Of a stretch of 23,589 nt of DNA, positions 6,968 to 16,091 are shown piece by piece. Each line of letters opens with the position of its first letter. Positions within the stretch are counted from its first letter, which is position 1. The DNA lies in contig JAQXNP010000116.1 of the NCBI GenBank assembly GCA_029098065.1, forward strand, positions 1 through 23,589, written 5' to 3'. The translations under genes were made by a program, and so were the position numbers. Under the pieces are notes generated by a model that was not told the DNA's origin, searched no databases, and saw only the letters and a program-made list of their open reading frames with translations. The DNA is from Clostridiales bacterium (GTDB lineage: Bacteria > Bacillota > Clostridia > Oscillospirales > Oscillospiraceae).

Positions 6968-7702
6968 TTACAAACATTGGATGAGGACGGCGGTCACATT
7001 GTCCGGCGCCCCCCGTGACAGGGAGATATTCAGCATCCGCTGGCAGCAGTTTTCCGGTTCTCCGCCGTGGACTACTTCATAAAGAAGTTCCTGGTCTGTC
7101 AGGGTGTTGGAGAGGCCATCGGAGCACAACAGCAGGTAATCTCCCGGCTGGAGCGCCACATCATAGAGGTCCGTACGGGAGCGTTCCTCAGAACCAAGGG
7201 CCCGGGTGATGAGATTCTTCTGCGGATGAAGCCTGGCCTGCTCCGGGGTGATCTGTCCCCGGTTGACCAGATCCTCCACCACCGAGTGGTCCCGGGTCAC
7301 TTTCATGATCCCCTCACTGTCGATATGATAGGCCCTGCTGTCACCGATATTGAGCACCTGAGCCTTTCGGCTGTATACAAAAGCGGCCACCATGGTGGTT
7401 CCCATACCCATGCATTCTCTCTCGTGAAGGGACTTGCGGTATACCGCTTCATTGGCCAGGGCTGCCGCCCGGGCCAGGTGATCTCCGGGCGCGGCCAGCA
7501 GCTCCTCCGCAGTCAACTGCTCCAGATAATCCGAAGCGGTCTCCACCGCCATGGAACTGGCCACATTTCCCGCCCGGGCTCCTCCCATGCCGTCGCACAC
7601 GATGGCAACAGCCTGATCCTCCCCGGTAAGCTTTAAGTAATACGCGTCCTGATTTTGGGCGCGCACCACACCTTTGTCTGTAATACCCCATGCTCGTATC
7701 AT
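6968..7702 (-). CDS. prpC: PP2C-family Ser/Thr phosphatase
   Basis: PrpC (Stp) reverses PrkC phosphorylation. The 244-aa protein is a minimal bacterial PP2C catalytic domain without extra modules. Metal-binding and family motifs are visible: VRAQNQDAYY (13-22), CDGMGG (36-41), LNIGDSRAY in the middle, LLLCSDGLSN in the later part and GAPDNVTA near the C-terminus, which supplies the last metal aspartate. The ATG overlaps the rlmN stop as ATGA, and prkC follows 14 nt downstream, giving the conserved rlmN-prpC-prkC order. Length matches the family. Confidence 0.96.
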   Translation of the reverse strand: MIRAWGITDKGVVRAQNQDAYYLKLTGEDQAVAIVCDGMGGARAGNVASSMAVETASDYLEQLTAEELLAAPGDHLARAAALANEAVYRKSLHERECMGMGTTMVAAFVYSRKAQVLNIGDSRAYHIDSEGIMKVTRDHSVVEDLVNRGQITPEQARLHPQKNLITRALGSEERSRTDLYDVALQPGDYLLLCSDGLSNTLTDQELLYEVVHGGEPENCCQRMLNISLSRGAPDNVTAVLIQCL

Positions 7703-8724
7703 TCTGCTTCCTCCATACGCTTACGCCGCAGCTGCCCGCAGGACGCATCGATGTCTCCTCCCAGCTTCCTCCGGACGGTGACAGTGACGCCCTGGCGCTC
7801 CAAACGGGTCTGGAACTCCCTGATCCGGCGGCTTGGCTTCAGGGGACTCTCCGCCACATCATTGAGCGGAATCAGGTTCACATGGCCCGGAGCCCCCTTC
7901 AAATGCTTTGCCAGCAGATCGGCCTGCCAATCAGAGTCATTCACTCCGTCGATCATGGCGTACTCATAGGAGATCCGCCGGCCGGTGGTGTGAAAATACC
8001 GCTTACAGCAGGCAAAAAGCTTCTCCACGCCCACACTTCGGTTTACCGGCATGATTTGAGACCGGGTCTCGTCATCCGGGGCGTGAAGGGAAACGGATAG
8101 AGTTAATTGTAACTGATGCTCCGCCAGTTTGTCAATCTGCTCGATCAGTCCGCAGGTGGACAGAGAGATATGGCGCATCCCGATATTGAGTCCGTCCGGG
8201 CTGTTCACCAGCTCCAGGAAACGCAGCACAGTGTCAAAATTGTCCAGCGGCTCCCCGATGCCCATCAGGACGATGTTGGAAATTTCCGTACCGGAATCCA
8301 GCTGAGTAAACAGCACCTGATCCAGCATCTCGGCAGGGGTCAGATCCCGTACCTTGCCGCCGATGGTGGAGGCGCAGAACTGACAGCCCATCCGGCAGCC
8401 CACCTGAGAAGAGATACAAACAGTATTCCCATGACGGTAGCGCATCAAAACTGTCTCCACGCAGTTCCCGTCCCCCAGACGCCACAGGTACTTGATGGTG
8501 CCGTCCAGTTGGGATATCTGCTTGCGCTCCACCTCCGGCGCCGTAATGAAGCAGCTGCCGGCCAGCTTTTCCCGCAGAGACTTGGGCAGGTTGGTCATTT
8601 CCTCAAAGGACCTGACCCCCCGGTGGAGCCATTGAAAGACCTGCTTTCCCCGGAAAACGGGTTCTCCCAATTCTCTCATCAGGCCGGTTATCTCAGCCTC
8701 TGTCATAGATTTCAGATCGATCAA
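7699..8724 (-). CDS. rlmN: 23S rRNA/tRNA adenine-C2 methyltransferase
   Basis: RlmN is a radical SAM enzyme that makes 2-methyladenosine in 23S rRNA (A2503 in E. coli numbering) and in some tRNAs. The radical SAM cluster motif CRMGCQFC gives C110, C114 and C117. The two cysteines of the ping-pong methyl transfer are present: C88 in NCVETV and C329 in DASCGQL near the end. I chose a TTG start at 8722-8724 because AGAGGTGA lies at the right distance, overlapping the rsmB stop five bases earlier; this gives 341 aa. The first ATG, six codons later (8704-8706), is a possible alternative. The frame is open upstream but only inside rsmB. The end overlaps prpC as ATGA. Confidence 0.95.
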   Translation of the reverse strand: MIDLKSMTEAEITGLMRELGEPVFRGKQVFQWLHRGVRSFEEMTNLPKSLREKLAGSCFITAPEVERKQISQLDGTIKYLWRLGDGNCVETVLMRYRHGNTVCISSQVGCRMGCQFCASTIGGKVRDLTPAEMLDQVLFTQLDSGTEISNIVLMGIGEPLDNFDTVLRFLELVNSPDGLNIGMRHISLSTCGLIEQIDKLAEHQLQLTLSVSLHAPDDETRSQIMPVNRSVGVEKLFACCKRYFHTTGRRISYEYAMIDGVNDSDWQADLLAKHLKGAPGHVNLIPLNDVAESPLKPSRRIREFQTRLERQGVTVTVRRKLGGDIDASCGQLRRKRMEEAE

Positions 8725-8729
8725 GCAAA

Positions 8730-10049
8730 TCACCTCTGTCCGCGGCGCAGTTTGGCAAAAAAGAACCCGTCGGTGCCATGGCGGTGAGGCCACAATGTCA
8801 CCATCCCCTCTGTCCGGCCCACGGGGCCGGGCAAAGAAAAGGGCTCCAGTGCAAAATCAGGATGGACGTCCAGGAATCGGGACACCACATCCTCGTTCTC
8901 CCTCCGAAGCAGGGTACAGGTGGCATAGAGCAGCACGCCGCCGGGTTTCACATAACGGGAGACGTTCTCCAGAATCGCCCTCTGCACCCGGGGAAGGCCG
9001 GTCAGCAGTTCAGGATCTTTATAGCGGATATCCGGCTTTTTCCGGATGATGCCCAGGCCAGAGCAGGGCACATCGGCGATAACCAGATCGAACCGATCTT
9101 CCAGCGACGGATCGAACTCTTTCCCGTCCATAACGGCGGCGGAGACGCAGTCCAAACCCAGACGCCGGGCGCCGGACTCGATCAGATTCTTCTTGTAGGG
9201 ATGAATATCGCAGGAAAGTATAGTGCCTTTACATTCCATCTGAATGGCGGCAGCGAAGGACTTGCCCCCCGGCGCGGCACAGGCATCCAGCACCGTCATA
9301 CCAGGCGCCGCGCCGGAGGCCATCACCGTCAGACGGGCGGCGGTGTCCTGAATATAGAATTTTCCCGCTTGAAAGGCGGGCAGCGCCTCCAGATTGCCGG
9401 TATTCTCCAATTCCAGGCAGTCGGGCAGCCAGGGATGGGCGGCGGCCGTGACCCCGGAAACAGTCAGTTCCTCCCTCAGCTCCCACGCAGTCGTCTTCAG
9501 CGGATTCACCTGGGCCTGTGTGGGCGGCTGTGCGTTGTCCGCCGCCAGAAGCGCTTCAACCTCATCGGGGGAAACTGTATTGGAAAATTCCTTTACAAGC
9601 CATTCCGGATGACTGTACCGGATGGAGAGCTCCTCCGGCTCAGGCAGGCCGGAGTCTTTTTCCCGGCCCGCTGCCCGCAGGACAGCGTTGACCAGGCCGG
9701 CGGAGCGGGGATTGCGGCTGCGCTTCCGCGCCAACGCCACTGACTCATTGACAGCAGCATGAGCGGGCACCCGATCCAGGAACAACAGTTGATAAAGCCC
9801 AAGCCGCAGGGCATTTCGCACGGACGGCTCCATCTTCTCCGGCGGCACCGAGGAAAACCGGGTCAGATACCAGTCCAGCAGGAGTTTGTTCTGCAGCACT
9901 CCAAAGGCTATTCTGCTGCACAGCCCGGCGTCCCGGCTATCCAGGCCGGCCCGCTGCATCGCGTTTCGAAGGTAGCCGTCCGACCAGGCCCCCTGCTTCT
10001 CACAGGCCAGCAGACAGTCCAGTGCCACCTCCCGGGGACCTGCGGCCAT
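8730..10049 (-). CDS. rsmB: 16S rRNA (cytosine-C5)-methyltransferase RsmB
   Basis: RsmB (Sun) methylates C967 of 16S rRNA (E. coli numbering) using S-adenosylmethionine. The 439-aa protein has an N-terminal NusB-like RNA-binding domain (about 1-130) and a C-terminal Rossmann methyltransferase. The SAM site is LDACAAPGGKS (254-264). The two family cysteines lie in DVPCSG (326-331, C329) and YATCTL (375-380, C378). Its ATG overlaps the fmt stop as TGATG. The stop codon is followed within 5 nt by the TTG of rlmN. The fmt-rsmB-rlmN order is conserved in Firmicutes. Length is normal. Confidence 0.96.
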   Translation of the reverse strand: MAAGPREVALDCLLACEKQGAWSDGYLRNAMQRAGLDSRDAGLCSRIAFGVLQNKLLLDWYLTRFSSVPPEKMEPSVRNALRLGLYQLLFLDRVPAHAAVNESVALARKRSRNPRSAGLVNAVLRAAGREKDSGLPEPEELSIRYSHPEWLVKEFSNTVSPDEVEALLAADNAQPPTQAQVNPLKTTAWELREELTVSGVTAAAHPWLPDCLELENTGNLEALPAFQAGKFYIQDTAARLTVMASGAAPGMTVLDACAAPGGKSFAAAIQMECKGTILSCDIHPYKKNLIESGARRLGLDCVSAAVMDGKEFDPSLEDRFDLVIADVPCSGLGIIRKKPDIRYKDPELLTGLPRVQRAILENVSRYVKPGGVLLYATCTLLRRENEDVVSRFLDVHPDFALEPFSLPGPVGRTEGMVTLWPHRHGTDGFFFAKLRRGQR

Positions 10050-10981
10050 CAGAGGGCCTTCCCCACTTCCACGCTGTGGCCCCGCAGATAGTCGGCGGAG
10101 CGCATCCGCTTGCCGCCGTCAGGCTGGAGCTCCAGGATCCTCAGGGCGGAATCTCCGCCGCAGGCCACCAGAAGTCCCTTTTTCCCGGCATCCAGCACAG
10201 TGCCAGGGAGGCCGTTCCCGGCTTCCACCCGTGTAGTAAAGATCTTGCATCGGATCCCGCTTACCTCCGCTGTGGCGGCGGGCCAGGGAATCAATCCCCG
10301 CACCTGATCGTGGAGAACCTGGGCGGGTTTTCTGAAGTCCAAAGGAGAGAGCTCCTTTCCCAGCATGGGGGCCAGGGTGACTTCCCCCTCGTTCTGTGGA
10401 ATTCGGGCGGCGGTGCCCGCTTCGATCTGGGCCACTGTCTTCACCAGAAGCCTGCCGCCCAGTTCCGCCAGCCGGGCAGTGAGCTCAGGAGCCGTCTCGT
10501 TCGGCTCAATGGCCGTGGTTTCCTGGGAAATGATATCTCCCGCGTCCAGGGCGGCAGCCATGTGCATAATGGTGACGCCGGTCTCCCGATCTCCATTCAG
10601 GATCGCCCAGTTGATGGGTGCCGCTCCCCGGTATTTAGGCAGGAGAGACGAGTGAACATTGATACACCCCATGGGAGGACAGTCCAGAATCTCCTGCGGC
10701 AGGATACGGCCGTAGGCCGCCACCACAATGAGTTCCGGCGCCAGTTCCCGGATTTGAGCCAAAGCCGTGCCGTCCCGCAGCTTGACCGGCTGAAATACCG
10801 GAATGCCGTGAGCCAAAGCACATTCCTTTACAGGCGTTGGCAGCAGCTTCATTCCCCGGTTTTTAGGCTTATCCGGCTGCGTAAACACGCCGCAGATCTC
10901 ATGCCCGGCGTCAATGAGAGCCCGGAGGGAGGACACCGCGAAGTCGGGTGTCCCCATGAACAGGATCCGCATGGGGATCAC
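10049..10981 (-). CDS. fmt: Methionyl-tRNA formyltransferase
   Basis: Fmt formylates initiator Met-tRNA with 10-formyltetrahydrofolate. The 310-aa product begins with the family signature MRILFMGTPDFAVSSL and carries the active-site segment NVHSSLLPKYRGAAPI (about 107-122) and the later LDAGDI motif. A C-terminal OB-like domain follows. Two starts are plausible. A GTG at 10979-10981 forms GTGA with the def stop and has GGAAGG at good spacing. An ATG three codons later (10970-10972) matches the usual N-terminus of the family. I list the longer form. The def-fmt pairing couples formylation with deformylation. Confidence 0.95.
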   Translation of the reverse strand: MIPMRILFMGTPDFAVSSLRALIDAGHEICGVFTQPDKPKNRGMKLLPTPVKECALAHGIPVFQPVKLRDGTALAQIRELAPELIVVAAYGRILPQEILDCPPMGCINVHSSLLPKYRGAAPINWAILNGDRETGVTIMHMAAALDAGDIISQETTAIEPNETAPELTARLAELGGRLLVKTVAQIEAGTAARIPQNEGEVTLAPMLGKELSPLDFRKPAQVLHDQVRGLIPWPAATAEVSGIRCKIFTTRVEAGNGLPGTVLDAGKKGLLVACGGDSALRILELQPDGGKRMRSADYLRGHSVEVGKAL

Positions 10982-11481
10982 CGGTCCTTCCCGCCCTGAC
11001 GGTCTTCCGCCAGTTGGTCCAATTCCTCTGCGGAATAGAGCCTGTCGGCATGCTCTGTGAACACATGGCCGTCCAGATGCTCCGTCTCATGGCAGAAGCA
11101 GCGGGCTACGATTTCCTCTCCCTCGGCCTCAAACCATTTTCCGCTGCGGTCCTGGGCTCGCACCTTTACCTTCATGGGCCGCTTGACGAAACCGTAATAG
11201 CCGGGGACGGACAGACAGCCTTCCAAACCATCCTGCTCCCCTTCCTGAGCAATGATCTCCGGATTTACCAGTTCCAGCATCTCGTCGTTATTGTCCAGCA
11301 GTACCACCACCCGGCGGAGAATTCCGATCTGGGGAGCAGCCAGGCCCGCGCCGTTGGCATGGGCCAGAGTCTCTTTCATATCATCCAGCAGCAGGCCCAG
11401 CTTTTCATCGAATTGGGTCACCGGGTGGCATTTTTTGTGGAGCGCCGGATCCTTATCCGTCAAAATTTCTCGAATCGCCAT
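10978..11481 (-). CDS. def: Peptide deformylase
   Basis: This metalloprotease removes the formyl group from nascent N-terminal methionine. All three signature motifs are visible in 167 aa: GAGLAAPQIG (44-53), EGCLSVP (87-93, metal ligand C89) and HETEHLDG (131-138, ligands H131 and H135, catalytic E132). The usual third motif is HExDHL, so Glu replaces Asp at 134, which is conservative. The acidic C-terminal tail is typical of clostridial forms. It lies 9 nt after the priA stop and overlaps fmt by 4 nt. Confidence 0.96.
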   Translation of the reverse strand: MAIREILTDKDPALHKKCHPVTQFDEKLGLLLDDMKETLAHANGAGLAAPQIGILRRVVVLLDNNDEMLELVNPEIIAQEGEQDGLEGCLSVPGYYGFVKRPMKVKVRAQDRSGKWFEAEGEEIVARCFCHETEHLDGHVFTEHADRLYSAEELDQLAEDRQGGKDR

Positions 11482-11490
11482 ATTATCCTC

Positions 11491-13962
11491 CTAATTCATA
11501 GGGTCTATGTCCGCAGTAATGGACACGCCCCGATTTTTCCGATCTGCCTGGGCACATCGCACCAGGTGAGCCACCAGTTCCCGGACCGGCCGGCGGTTCT
11601 CCGCCGTCAGAGTCAGCTGGTAGCGGTATCGGTTATTGACTTTTGCCACAGCCGCGGGAGCAGGCCCCAGAATCTGACAGGGCCAGGAGACATATGGCTC
11701 CATCTGAAACCATTTGTTCAGCGTATCCCTCAGAAAGGCACACACCCGGAGGGTCTGACTTTCCTCTTTCCCGGATACCGTGATGACAAAAATGGAGGAA
11801 AAGGGGGGACAGCCCCGCAGCTTCCTCAGTGCGATCTCCTCTTCATAGAAACTGTCGTAGTCCTGCCGGGCGGCGGCCGTAATCACATCATTTTCCGGTG
11901 TAAACGTCTGGATGATGGCCCGGCCTTCCTTGCTCCCCCGGCCTGCCCGGCCCACGACCTGGGTCAGAAGAGAAAATGTTCTCTCTCCCGCCCGGTAATC
12001 GTCGACATAGAGTCCCTGGTCGGCGGAGATAACGCCTACCAGAGTGACATTCTCAAAATCCAATCCTTTGGCCACCATCTGAGTCCCCACCAAAATGGGG
12101 ACCTTCCGTTCCCGGAAGCGGGAGAGCAGCTTCTCATGGGACCGCCGGGCTGTTGTGGTGTCAGCGTCCATCCTCAGGACCTCTGTCCCAGGAAAGAGCT
12201 CATGGAGGGTCTCCTCCACTTTCTGGGTCCCTGCCCCTACAAACTCCAGCGCGCCGCCGCATTCAGGGCAGGAATCCGGCAGCGGCTCGGAGTGTCCGCA
12301 GTGGTGACACATCAGCCGCCGGTTGTCTGAATGATACGTCAGATAGGCGGAGCACCTGGGACAGGTTGGCACCTGCCCGCAGGAGACGCAGGTGACCATG
12401 CGGCTGGCTCCGCGGCGGTTGAGGAACAGGATACTCTGCTCTCCCAGCTCCAGATTCTCTGCCAACGCCTCCCGCAGGGTCCGCCCGATGGGAGACGGAT
12501 TTCCCGCCCGCAGCTCCTCCCTCATATCAGCAATCTGTACCTTGGGCAGGGCTCTTTCATTGTATCGATGAGACAGGGTGAAAAGATGGTAATCTCCCCG
12601 TCTGGCGTGGTACATAGTCTCCACCGCGGGGGTTGCTGATCCAAGCACCAGCAGAGCGGCGCTCTGCCGGGCACGGTATTTGGCCACATCTCTGGCATGG
12701 TATCTGGGAACATTTTCCGACTTGTAGCTTCCCTCCTGCTCCTCATCCAGAATGATAAGGCCCAGGTCCCGCAGGGGCGCGAATACCGCCGACCGGGTTC
12801 CTATCACCACCCGCGCTTTTCCCTGCTTCGCCCGCTTCCATTCGTCGTAACGCTCCCCAGCGGAAAGAGAGCTGTGAAGCACGGCCACCTTGTCCCCAAA
12901 GTAGCCGCCAAACAACGCCAGCAGCTGAGGAGTCAGCGCAATCTCCGGAACCAGAACCAGGGCGGTTCTCCCCCGCTTCAGAGTCTCCTGAATCAGCCGG
13001 AGATAGATCTGGGTCTTCCCGCTGCCCGTCACCCCGTAAAGAAGGGCCGCCGCAGCCTTTCCCCGGGATGCCAGGGTGTCCATCCCCTCAAAAGCGGTCT
13101 GCTGCTCCTGGTTGAGCACAATGGGCTCCGCCGGAATGATATGCTCGGGCGCAGACCGCCGGAATGCTTCCTGCTCTGAAACCGTAATCAGTCCGCTTTT
13201 CTCCAAAGAGCGCAGTGTCGCGTTGGAGGCTCCGGTAAAATAACAGACCTCCTTTGCCGGGGCCGCGCCAATCCCCGCCAGCAGCTCCACCACAGAGTAC
13301 CGCAGAGGAGCCGCTTTTCTCCTTGGCGTCACCTGGGCCAAGGCCTCCTCCGGCGGAACAGCCAGGGAAACCAGCTTTTCCGTCTTGTCCCCCACGCCCC
13401 GTTCCGCGCTGGTCTCCAGCTTCAAAACGCCCTTCTCGGTCAACGCGCGCAGCGCGGGGCCCGGATTCCTCGTTCCGAAGGCCTCCCGGATCTGTCCGGC
13501 CTCCAGCCCATGGACCTGCGCAGACACCAGTTCCACGATCTTCCGCTCCCGGACAGACCGGCCAGCCGCCTTCAGAGCGGCCTCCCTGTCCACGCCGTCC
13601 GCCAGCCGGTAGCGGTCCTGGAGGGAATAGTACAGCCCCGCGGGCAGCATGGCACGGGCAGCTTCCCAGACGGTGCAGAACCACCGCTCCCGAATCCACA
13701 GAGCCAGGCTGATCCCCTCCCGATCCAACACCGGCTCTTCGTCCAGCTGTGTCAGAACAGATTTCAGCTTTTTGCCTGTCAACTCGGCCTTTTCCACTGC
13801 CAGCACCAGCCCCTCGGCACGCCGGTTCCCCGCTCCAAACGGAACGATAACCCGCACTCCGGGGAGCATCCCCTCCAACTCCCGGGGAATCAGATAGTCA
13901 TAAGGCTTATCAATGGCAAAGGTGGCCGCTGACAGGGCGATCCTGGCAATCAAAGCAGTCAC
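11491..13962 (-). CDS. priA: Primosomal protein N', replication restart helicase
   Basis: PriA is a 3'-5' superfamily 2 helicase that reloads the replisome on stalled forks. I start it at GTG 13960-13962, preceded by GGAGGTG 5 nt upstream, giving 823 aa; the frame is open for 37 more codons, but those lie inside the rpoZ terminator region. Visible parts are the N-terminal DNA-binding domain (begins TALIARIALSAATFAIDKP), Walker A GVTGSGKT (310-317) and Walker B LDEEQ (405-409), where the usual form is DEEH. The zinc region carries eight cysteines at 525, 528, 534, 537, 552, 555, 565 and 568, followed by the C-terminal helicase lobe (VGTQMVAKGLDF, QVVGRAGRG). def follows 9 nt later. coaBC, its usual upstream neighbour in Bacillus, is absent. 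Confidence 0.95.
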   Translation of the reverse strand: MTALIARIALSAATFAIDKPYDYLIPRELEGMLPGVRVIVPFGAGNRRAEGLVLAVEKAELTGKKLKSVLTQLDEEPVLDREGISLALWIRERWFCTVWEAARAMLPAGLYYSLQDRYRLADGVDREAALKAAGRSVRERKIVELVSAQVHGLEAGQIREAFGTRNPGPALRALTEKGVLKLETSAERGVGDKTEKLVSLAVPPEEALAQVTPRRKAAPLRYSVVELLAGIGAAPAKEVCYFTGASNATLRSLEKSGLITVSEQEAFRRSAPEHIIPAEPIVLNQEQQTAFEGMDTLASRGKAAAALLYGVTGSGKTQIYLRLIQETLKRGRTALVLVPEIALTPQLLALFGGYFGDKVAVLHSSLSAGERYDEWKRAKQGKARVVIGTRSAVFAPLRDLGLIILDEEQEGSYKSENVPRYHARDVAKYRARQSAALLVLGSATPAVETMYHARRGDYHLFTLSHRYNERALPKVQIADMREELRAGNPSPIGRTLREALAENLELGEQSILFLNRRGASRMVTCVSCGQVPTCPRCSAYLTYHSDNRRLMCHHCGHSEPLPDSCPECGGALEFVGAGTQKVEETLHELFPGTEVLRMDADTTTARRSHEKLLSRFRERKVPILVGTQMVAKGLDFENVTLVGVISADQGLYVDDYRAGERTFSLLTQVVGRAGRGSKEGRAIIQTFTPENDVITAAARQDYDSFYEEEIALRKLRGCPPFSSIFVITVSGKEESQTLRVCAFLRDTLNKWFQMEPYVSWPCQILGPAPAAVAKVNNRYRYQLTLTAENRRPVRELVAHLVRCAQADRKNRGVSITADIDPMN

Positions 13963-13980
13963 CGGCACACCTCCAAAAAT

Positions 13981-14024
13981 CCCGGAAAAGGCAAGCAGCC
14001 GGGCCCAGCCCGCCGCTTGCCTTT
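13981..14024 (-). terminator. Intrinsic terminator after rpoZ
   Basis: On the minus strand AAAGGCAAGC (14015-14024) pairs perfectly with GCTTGCCTTT (13987-13996). The stem extends imperfectly through a GC-rich interior and is followed by TTTTCCGGGATTTTT. It lies about 15 nt past the rpoZ stop and just before the priA ribosome binding site. It would separate yicC-remA-gmk-rpoZ from priA onward, either fully or as an attenuator, because I see no clear promoter for priA. Confidence 0.75.
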
Positions 14025-14038
14025 CTGCGAATGCGCTT

Positions 14039-14242
14039 TTATAGGACCTCTTCCTCCGAGGGCTCCACATCACCGTGGGCCACTTCCTTGAGGGCCAGAG
14101 TCACCGGCTTCTCTTCCAGCGGACAGCCTTCATCTTCCGCCTGGCTGGAGATTTGCCGGGCTCTGTGAGCCACCACATTCACCAGCATATAGCGGCTGGG
14201 CACATGATCCAGCAGTTCATAAATAGAAGGTTCCAGCATCAT
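14039..14242 (-). CDS. rpoZ: RNA polymerase omega subunit
   Basis: Omega helps assemble and stabilise RNA polymerase through beta'. The 67-aa protein has the family pattern: an N-terminal MLEPSIYELLDHVPSRYMLV, the helix VVAHRARQIS, then an acidic variable region and LALKEVAHGDV. Two ATG codons in tandem start it; either would serve. It lies 6 nt after gmk, in the conserved gmk-rpoZ order, and is followed by a terminator. Confidence 0.93.
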   Translation of the reverse strand: MMLEPSIYELLDHVPSRYMLVNVVAHRARQISSQAEDEGCPLEEKPVTLALKEVAHGDVEPSEEEVL

Positions 14243-14248
14243 AATCCA

Positions 14249-14857
14249 TCAAACTCCTTCGACCAGATTCATACGGTTTTTGGTCCGGCAGCCCTCCGCT
14301 ACCAGAATAGCCCGGATCTCGCCGGCGGCAACAGAAACCTTGTCATTTACCACCAGGAAATCATAATTGGGGATCTGATTATATTCCTCCCGGGCCTTTT
14401 TGAGCCGGCCCTCGATGACAGCCTCATCATCGGTATGACGGCCATGGAGCCGGCGGGAGAGTTCCTCAAAGGAGGGCGGGATAATAAAAATCAGCACCGC
14501 GTCAGGGCAGCGTTCCTTGACCTTGGCGGCTCCCTGGACCTCTATGTCCAGCAGCACGTCAATTCCTTCCTCCATCTTTTCCTCAATGACCTTCAAAGAT
14601 GTACCGTAATAATTATCTACATACTTGGCATACTCCAGGAATTCCCCCCGATCAATCATACCCTCAAAGGTCTCCCTGGAAACAAAATTGTAATTTACGC
14701 CGTCTTCTTCTCCCACCCGCGGCTTCCGGGTGGTGAAGGAAACGGAAAAATAGATATCCTGCCGCTCACTGAGCAGTTCGGCAATCACGGTGCTCTTTCC
14801 CACCCCGGAGGGGCCGGAGAGTACAATGAGCTGCCCTCTCTGTTTCTTTGGCATCAT
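14249..14857 (-). CDS. gmk: Guanylate kinase
   Basis: This enzyme phosphorylates GMP to GDP using ATP and so feeds GTP, dGTP and (p)ppGpp pools. The 202-aa protein has the P-loop GPSGVGKST (15-23), the GMP-binding segment [13 protein letters not shown], the YGTSL segment and the LDIEVQGA motif in the expected order. It starts with tandem ATGs, the first overlapping the remA stop as ATGA. Length is typical of bacterial Gmk. Confidence 0.97.
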   Translation of the reverse strand: MMPKKQRGQLIVLSGPSGVGKSTVIAELLSERQDIYFSVSFTTRKPRVGEEDGVNYNFVSRETFEGMIDRGEFLEYAKYVDNYYGTSLKVIEEKMEEGIDVLLDIEVQGAAKVKERCPDAVLIFIIPPSFEELSRRLHGRHTDDEAVIEGRLKKAREEYNQIPNYDFLVVNDKVSVAAGEIRAILVAEGCRTKNRMNLVEGV

Positions 14858-15123
14858 GTGTCATCTTCCTCCTCGGCAGTCTCCGGTTCCTTTCCGCCCG
14901 CCCGGGTAGCCACGGTTTCCGGCTGGAGAGCGGAAAGAATAATATGGTCGGAATCCATAATAAGCACCGCACGGGTCCTCCGCCCGTAGGTGGCGTCAAT
15001 CAGGGTACCGCCATCCCGCGCCTCCTGAACCATCCGCTTAATGGGAGCGGAGTCCGGCCCCACAATCGCGATGAGCCGGCCGGCAGACACCATATTGCCA
15101 AAGCCCACGTTAATGAGTTTCAT
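14854..15123 (-). CDS. remA: RemA/DUF370 DNA-binding regulator
   Basis: RemA (YlzA) is a small oligomeric DNA-binding protein that activates matrix and osmoprotection genes in B. subtilis. The 89-aa product starts [20 protein letters not shown] and continues with the conserved [18 protein letters not shown] and [17 protein letters not shown] segments. A non-conserved acidic tail ([12 protein letters not shown]) ends it. It lies between yicC (16-nt gap) and gmk (4-nt overlap), the conserved Firmicute order. The target genes in this organism are unknown. Confidence 0.93.
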   Translation of the reverse strand: MKLINVGFGNMVSAGRLIAIVGPDSAPIKRMVQEARDGGTLIDATYGRRTRAVLIMDSDHIILSALQPETVATRAGGKEPETAEEEDDT

Positions 15124-15139
15124 CCGCGGCCCTCCCCGC

Positions 15140-16018
15140 TCATTCGATGTTCTGGATCTGCTCCCGGATCTTTTCGATCTCGGCCTTGATCTCCACTACA
15201 ATCCGGGCAGTCTCCACATCATTGCACTTGGAACCGATGGTATTGGCCTCCCGGTTGAACTCCTGAATCAGAAAATCCAGCTTTCGGCCCACGCTGCCTC
15301 CCCGGTCCAGCATCTCGTTGAGCTGGGAAAGATGACTCCTGAGCCGGACAGTCTCCTCATCCACCGCCACCTTGTCGGCATAAATCGCCGCTTCCGTGAG
15401 GATCCGGCTCTCGTCGATCTGGGTGCTGCTGAGCACTTCCTGGAGCTTAGCGGTGAGACGGGCGCGGTAATCAGCCACAATGCCCGGGGCGCGTTCCTCC
15501 ACCTTGCCAGTGAGGTCCGCGATCGTTCCGGCTCTCCCCCGCACATCTTCGGCCAGCTTGGCTCCTTCCCGCTCCCGCATGGCGTTGAACTCGTCCAACG
15601 CCTGATTCAGGGCCTCCAGGAGTCCCTGGACAGCCTCTTCCCGGTCTTCTTCGGCTTTCTCCACCAAAAAAACATCCGGAAAGCGGGACAGCAGAGACAC
15701 AGAAATATCATCCGCCAGACTGTAGGTATCCGCCAGCTCTCGCATGGCCTTGTAGTATCCATCCGCCACAGGCCGATTGACCGAAATGGAAATCCCTCCG
15801 TTTTCCGATGGGCCAACGGAGAAAAAAACCTCCACTTTTCCACGGTTCACACGCTTCTGAACCGCGCTCTTCAGGGCGTCCTCCGCAAAGGAATACACTC
15901 GGGGCAGCTTAATGGTACAATCCAGATAACGGTTGTTGACCGAGCGAACCTCGGCAGTGATCGCATGGCCGTTCCAGACTGCCTCTCCCCGGCCATATCC
16001 TGTCATGCTCCGGATCAC
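15140..16018 (-). CDS. yicC: YicC/YloC-family endoribonuclease
   Basis: YicC-family proteins (YloC in B. subtilis) are metal-dependent endoribonucleases. The 292-aa form I call starts at GTG (16016-16018) and reads [12 protein letters not shown], the family N-terminus; the conserved [17 protein letters not shown] follows. The C-terminal YicC domain ends in [36 protein letters not shown] sequence, with a long helical middle. A GTG at 16022-16024 and an ATG at 16004-16006 are alternatives. The promoter at 16049-16077 places transcription start near 16042, which rules out the much longer open frame reaching 16147. It is the first gene of the housekeeping cluster. Confidence 0.92.
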   Translation of the reverse strand: MIRSMTGYGRGEAVWNGHAITAEVRSVNNRYLDCTIKLPRVYSFAEDALKSAVQKRVNRGKVEVFFSVGPSENGGISISVNRPVADGYYKAMRELADTYSLADDISVSLLSRFPDVFLVEKAEEDREEAVQGLLEALNQALDEFNAMREREGAKLAEDVRGRAGTIADLTGKVEERAPGIVADYRARLTAKLQEVLSSTQIDESRILTEAAIYADKVAVDEETVRLRSHLSQLNEMLDRGGSVGRKLDFLIQEFNREANTIGSKCNDVETARIVVEIKAEIEKIREQIQNIE

Positions 16019-16048
16019 AGGCACCGCTTCCCTTCCACGTAAAATAGT

Positions 16049-16077
16049 ATTATAGCACATTTTCCCGCTTCTGAAAA
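16049..16077 (-). promoter_or_regulatory. Sigma-A promoter of the yicC operon
   Basis: On the minus strand: TTTTCA (16072-16077), a 17-nt spacer, and a perfect TATAAT (16049-16054) preceded by TGC, making an extended -10. It lies about 30 nt upstream of the yicC start and after the J-protein stop. The expected transcript would begin near 16042. Confidence 0.75.
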
Positions 16078-16091
16078 GGCCAAAATCCCAA

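Noticed and set aside
5775..7082. Plus-strand open frame of about 435 codons opposite prkC
   Set aside because: It is the mirror of the kinase coding sequence, rich in His, Gly and Ile as antisense translations are, with no ribosome binding site or family match.
14039..14073. Upstream extension of priA into the rpoZ terminator
   Set aside because: The extra 37 codons would be encoded by the terminator hairpin, while a GTG with a good GGAGGTG site gives the normal family N-terminus.
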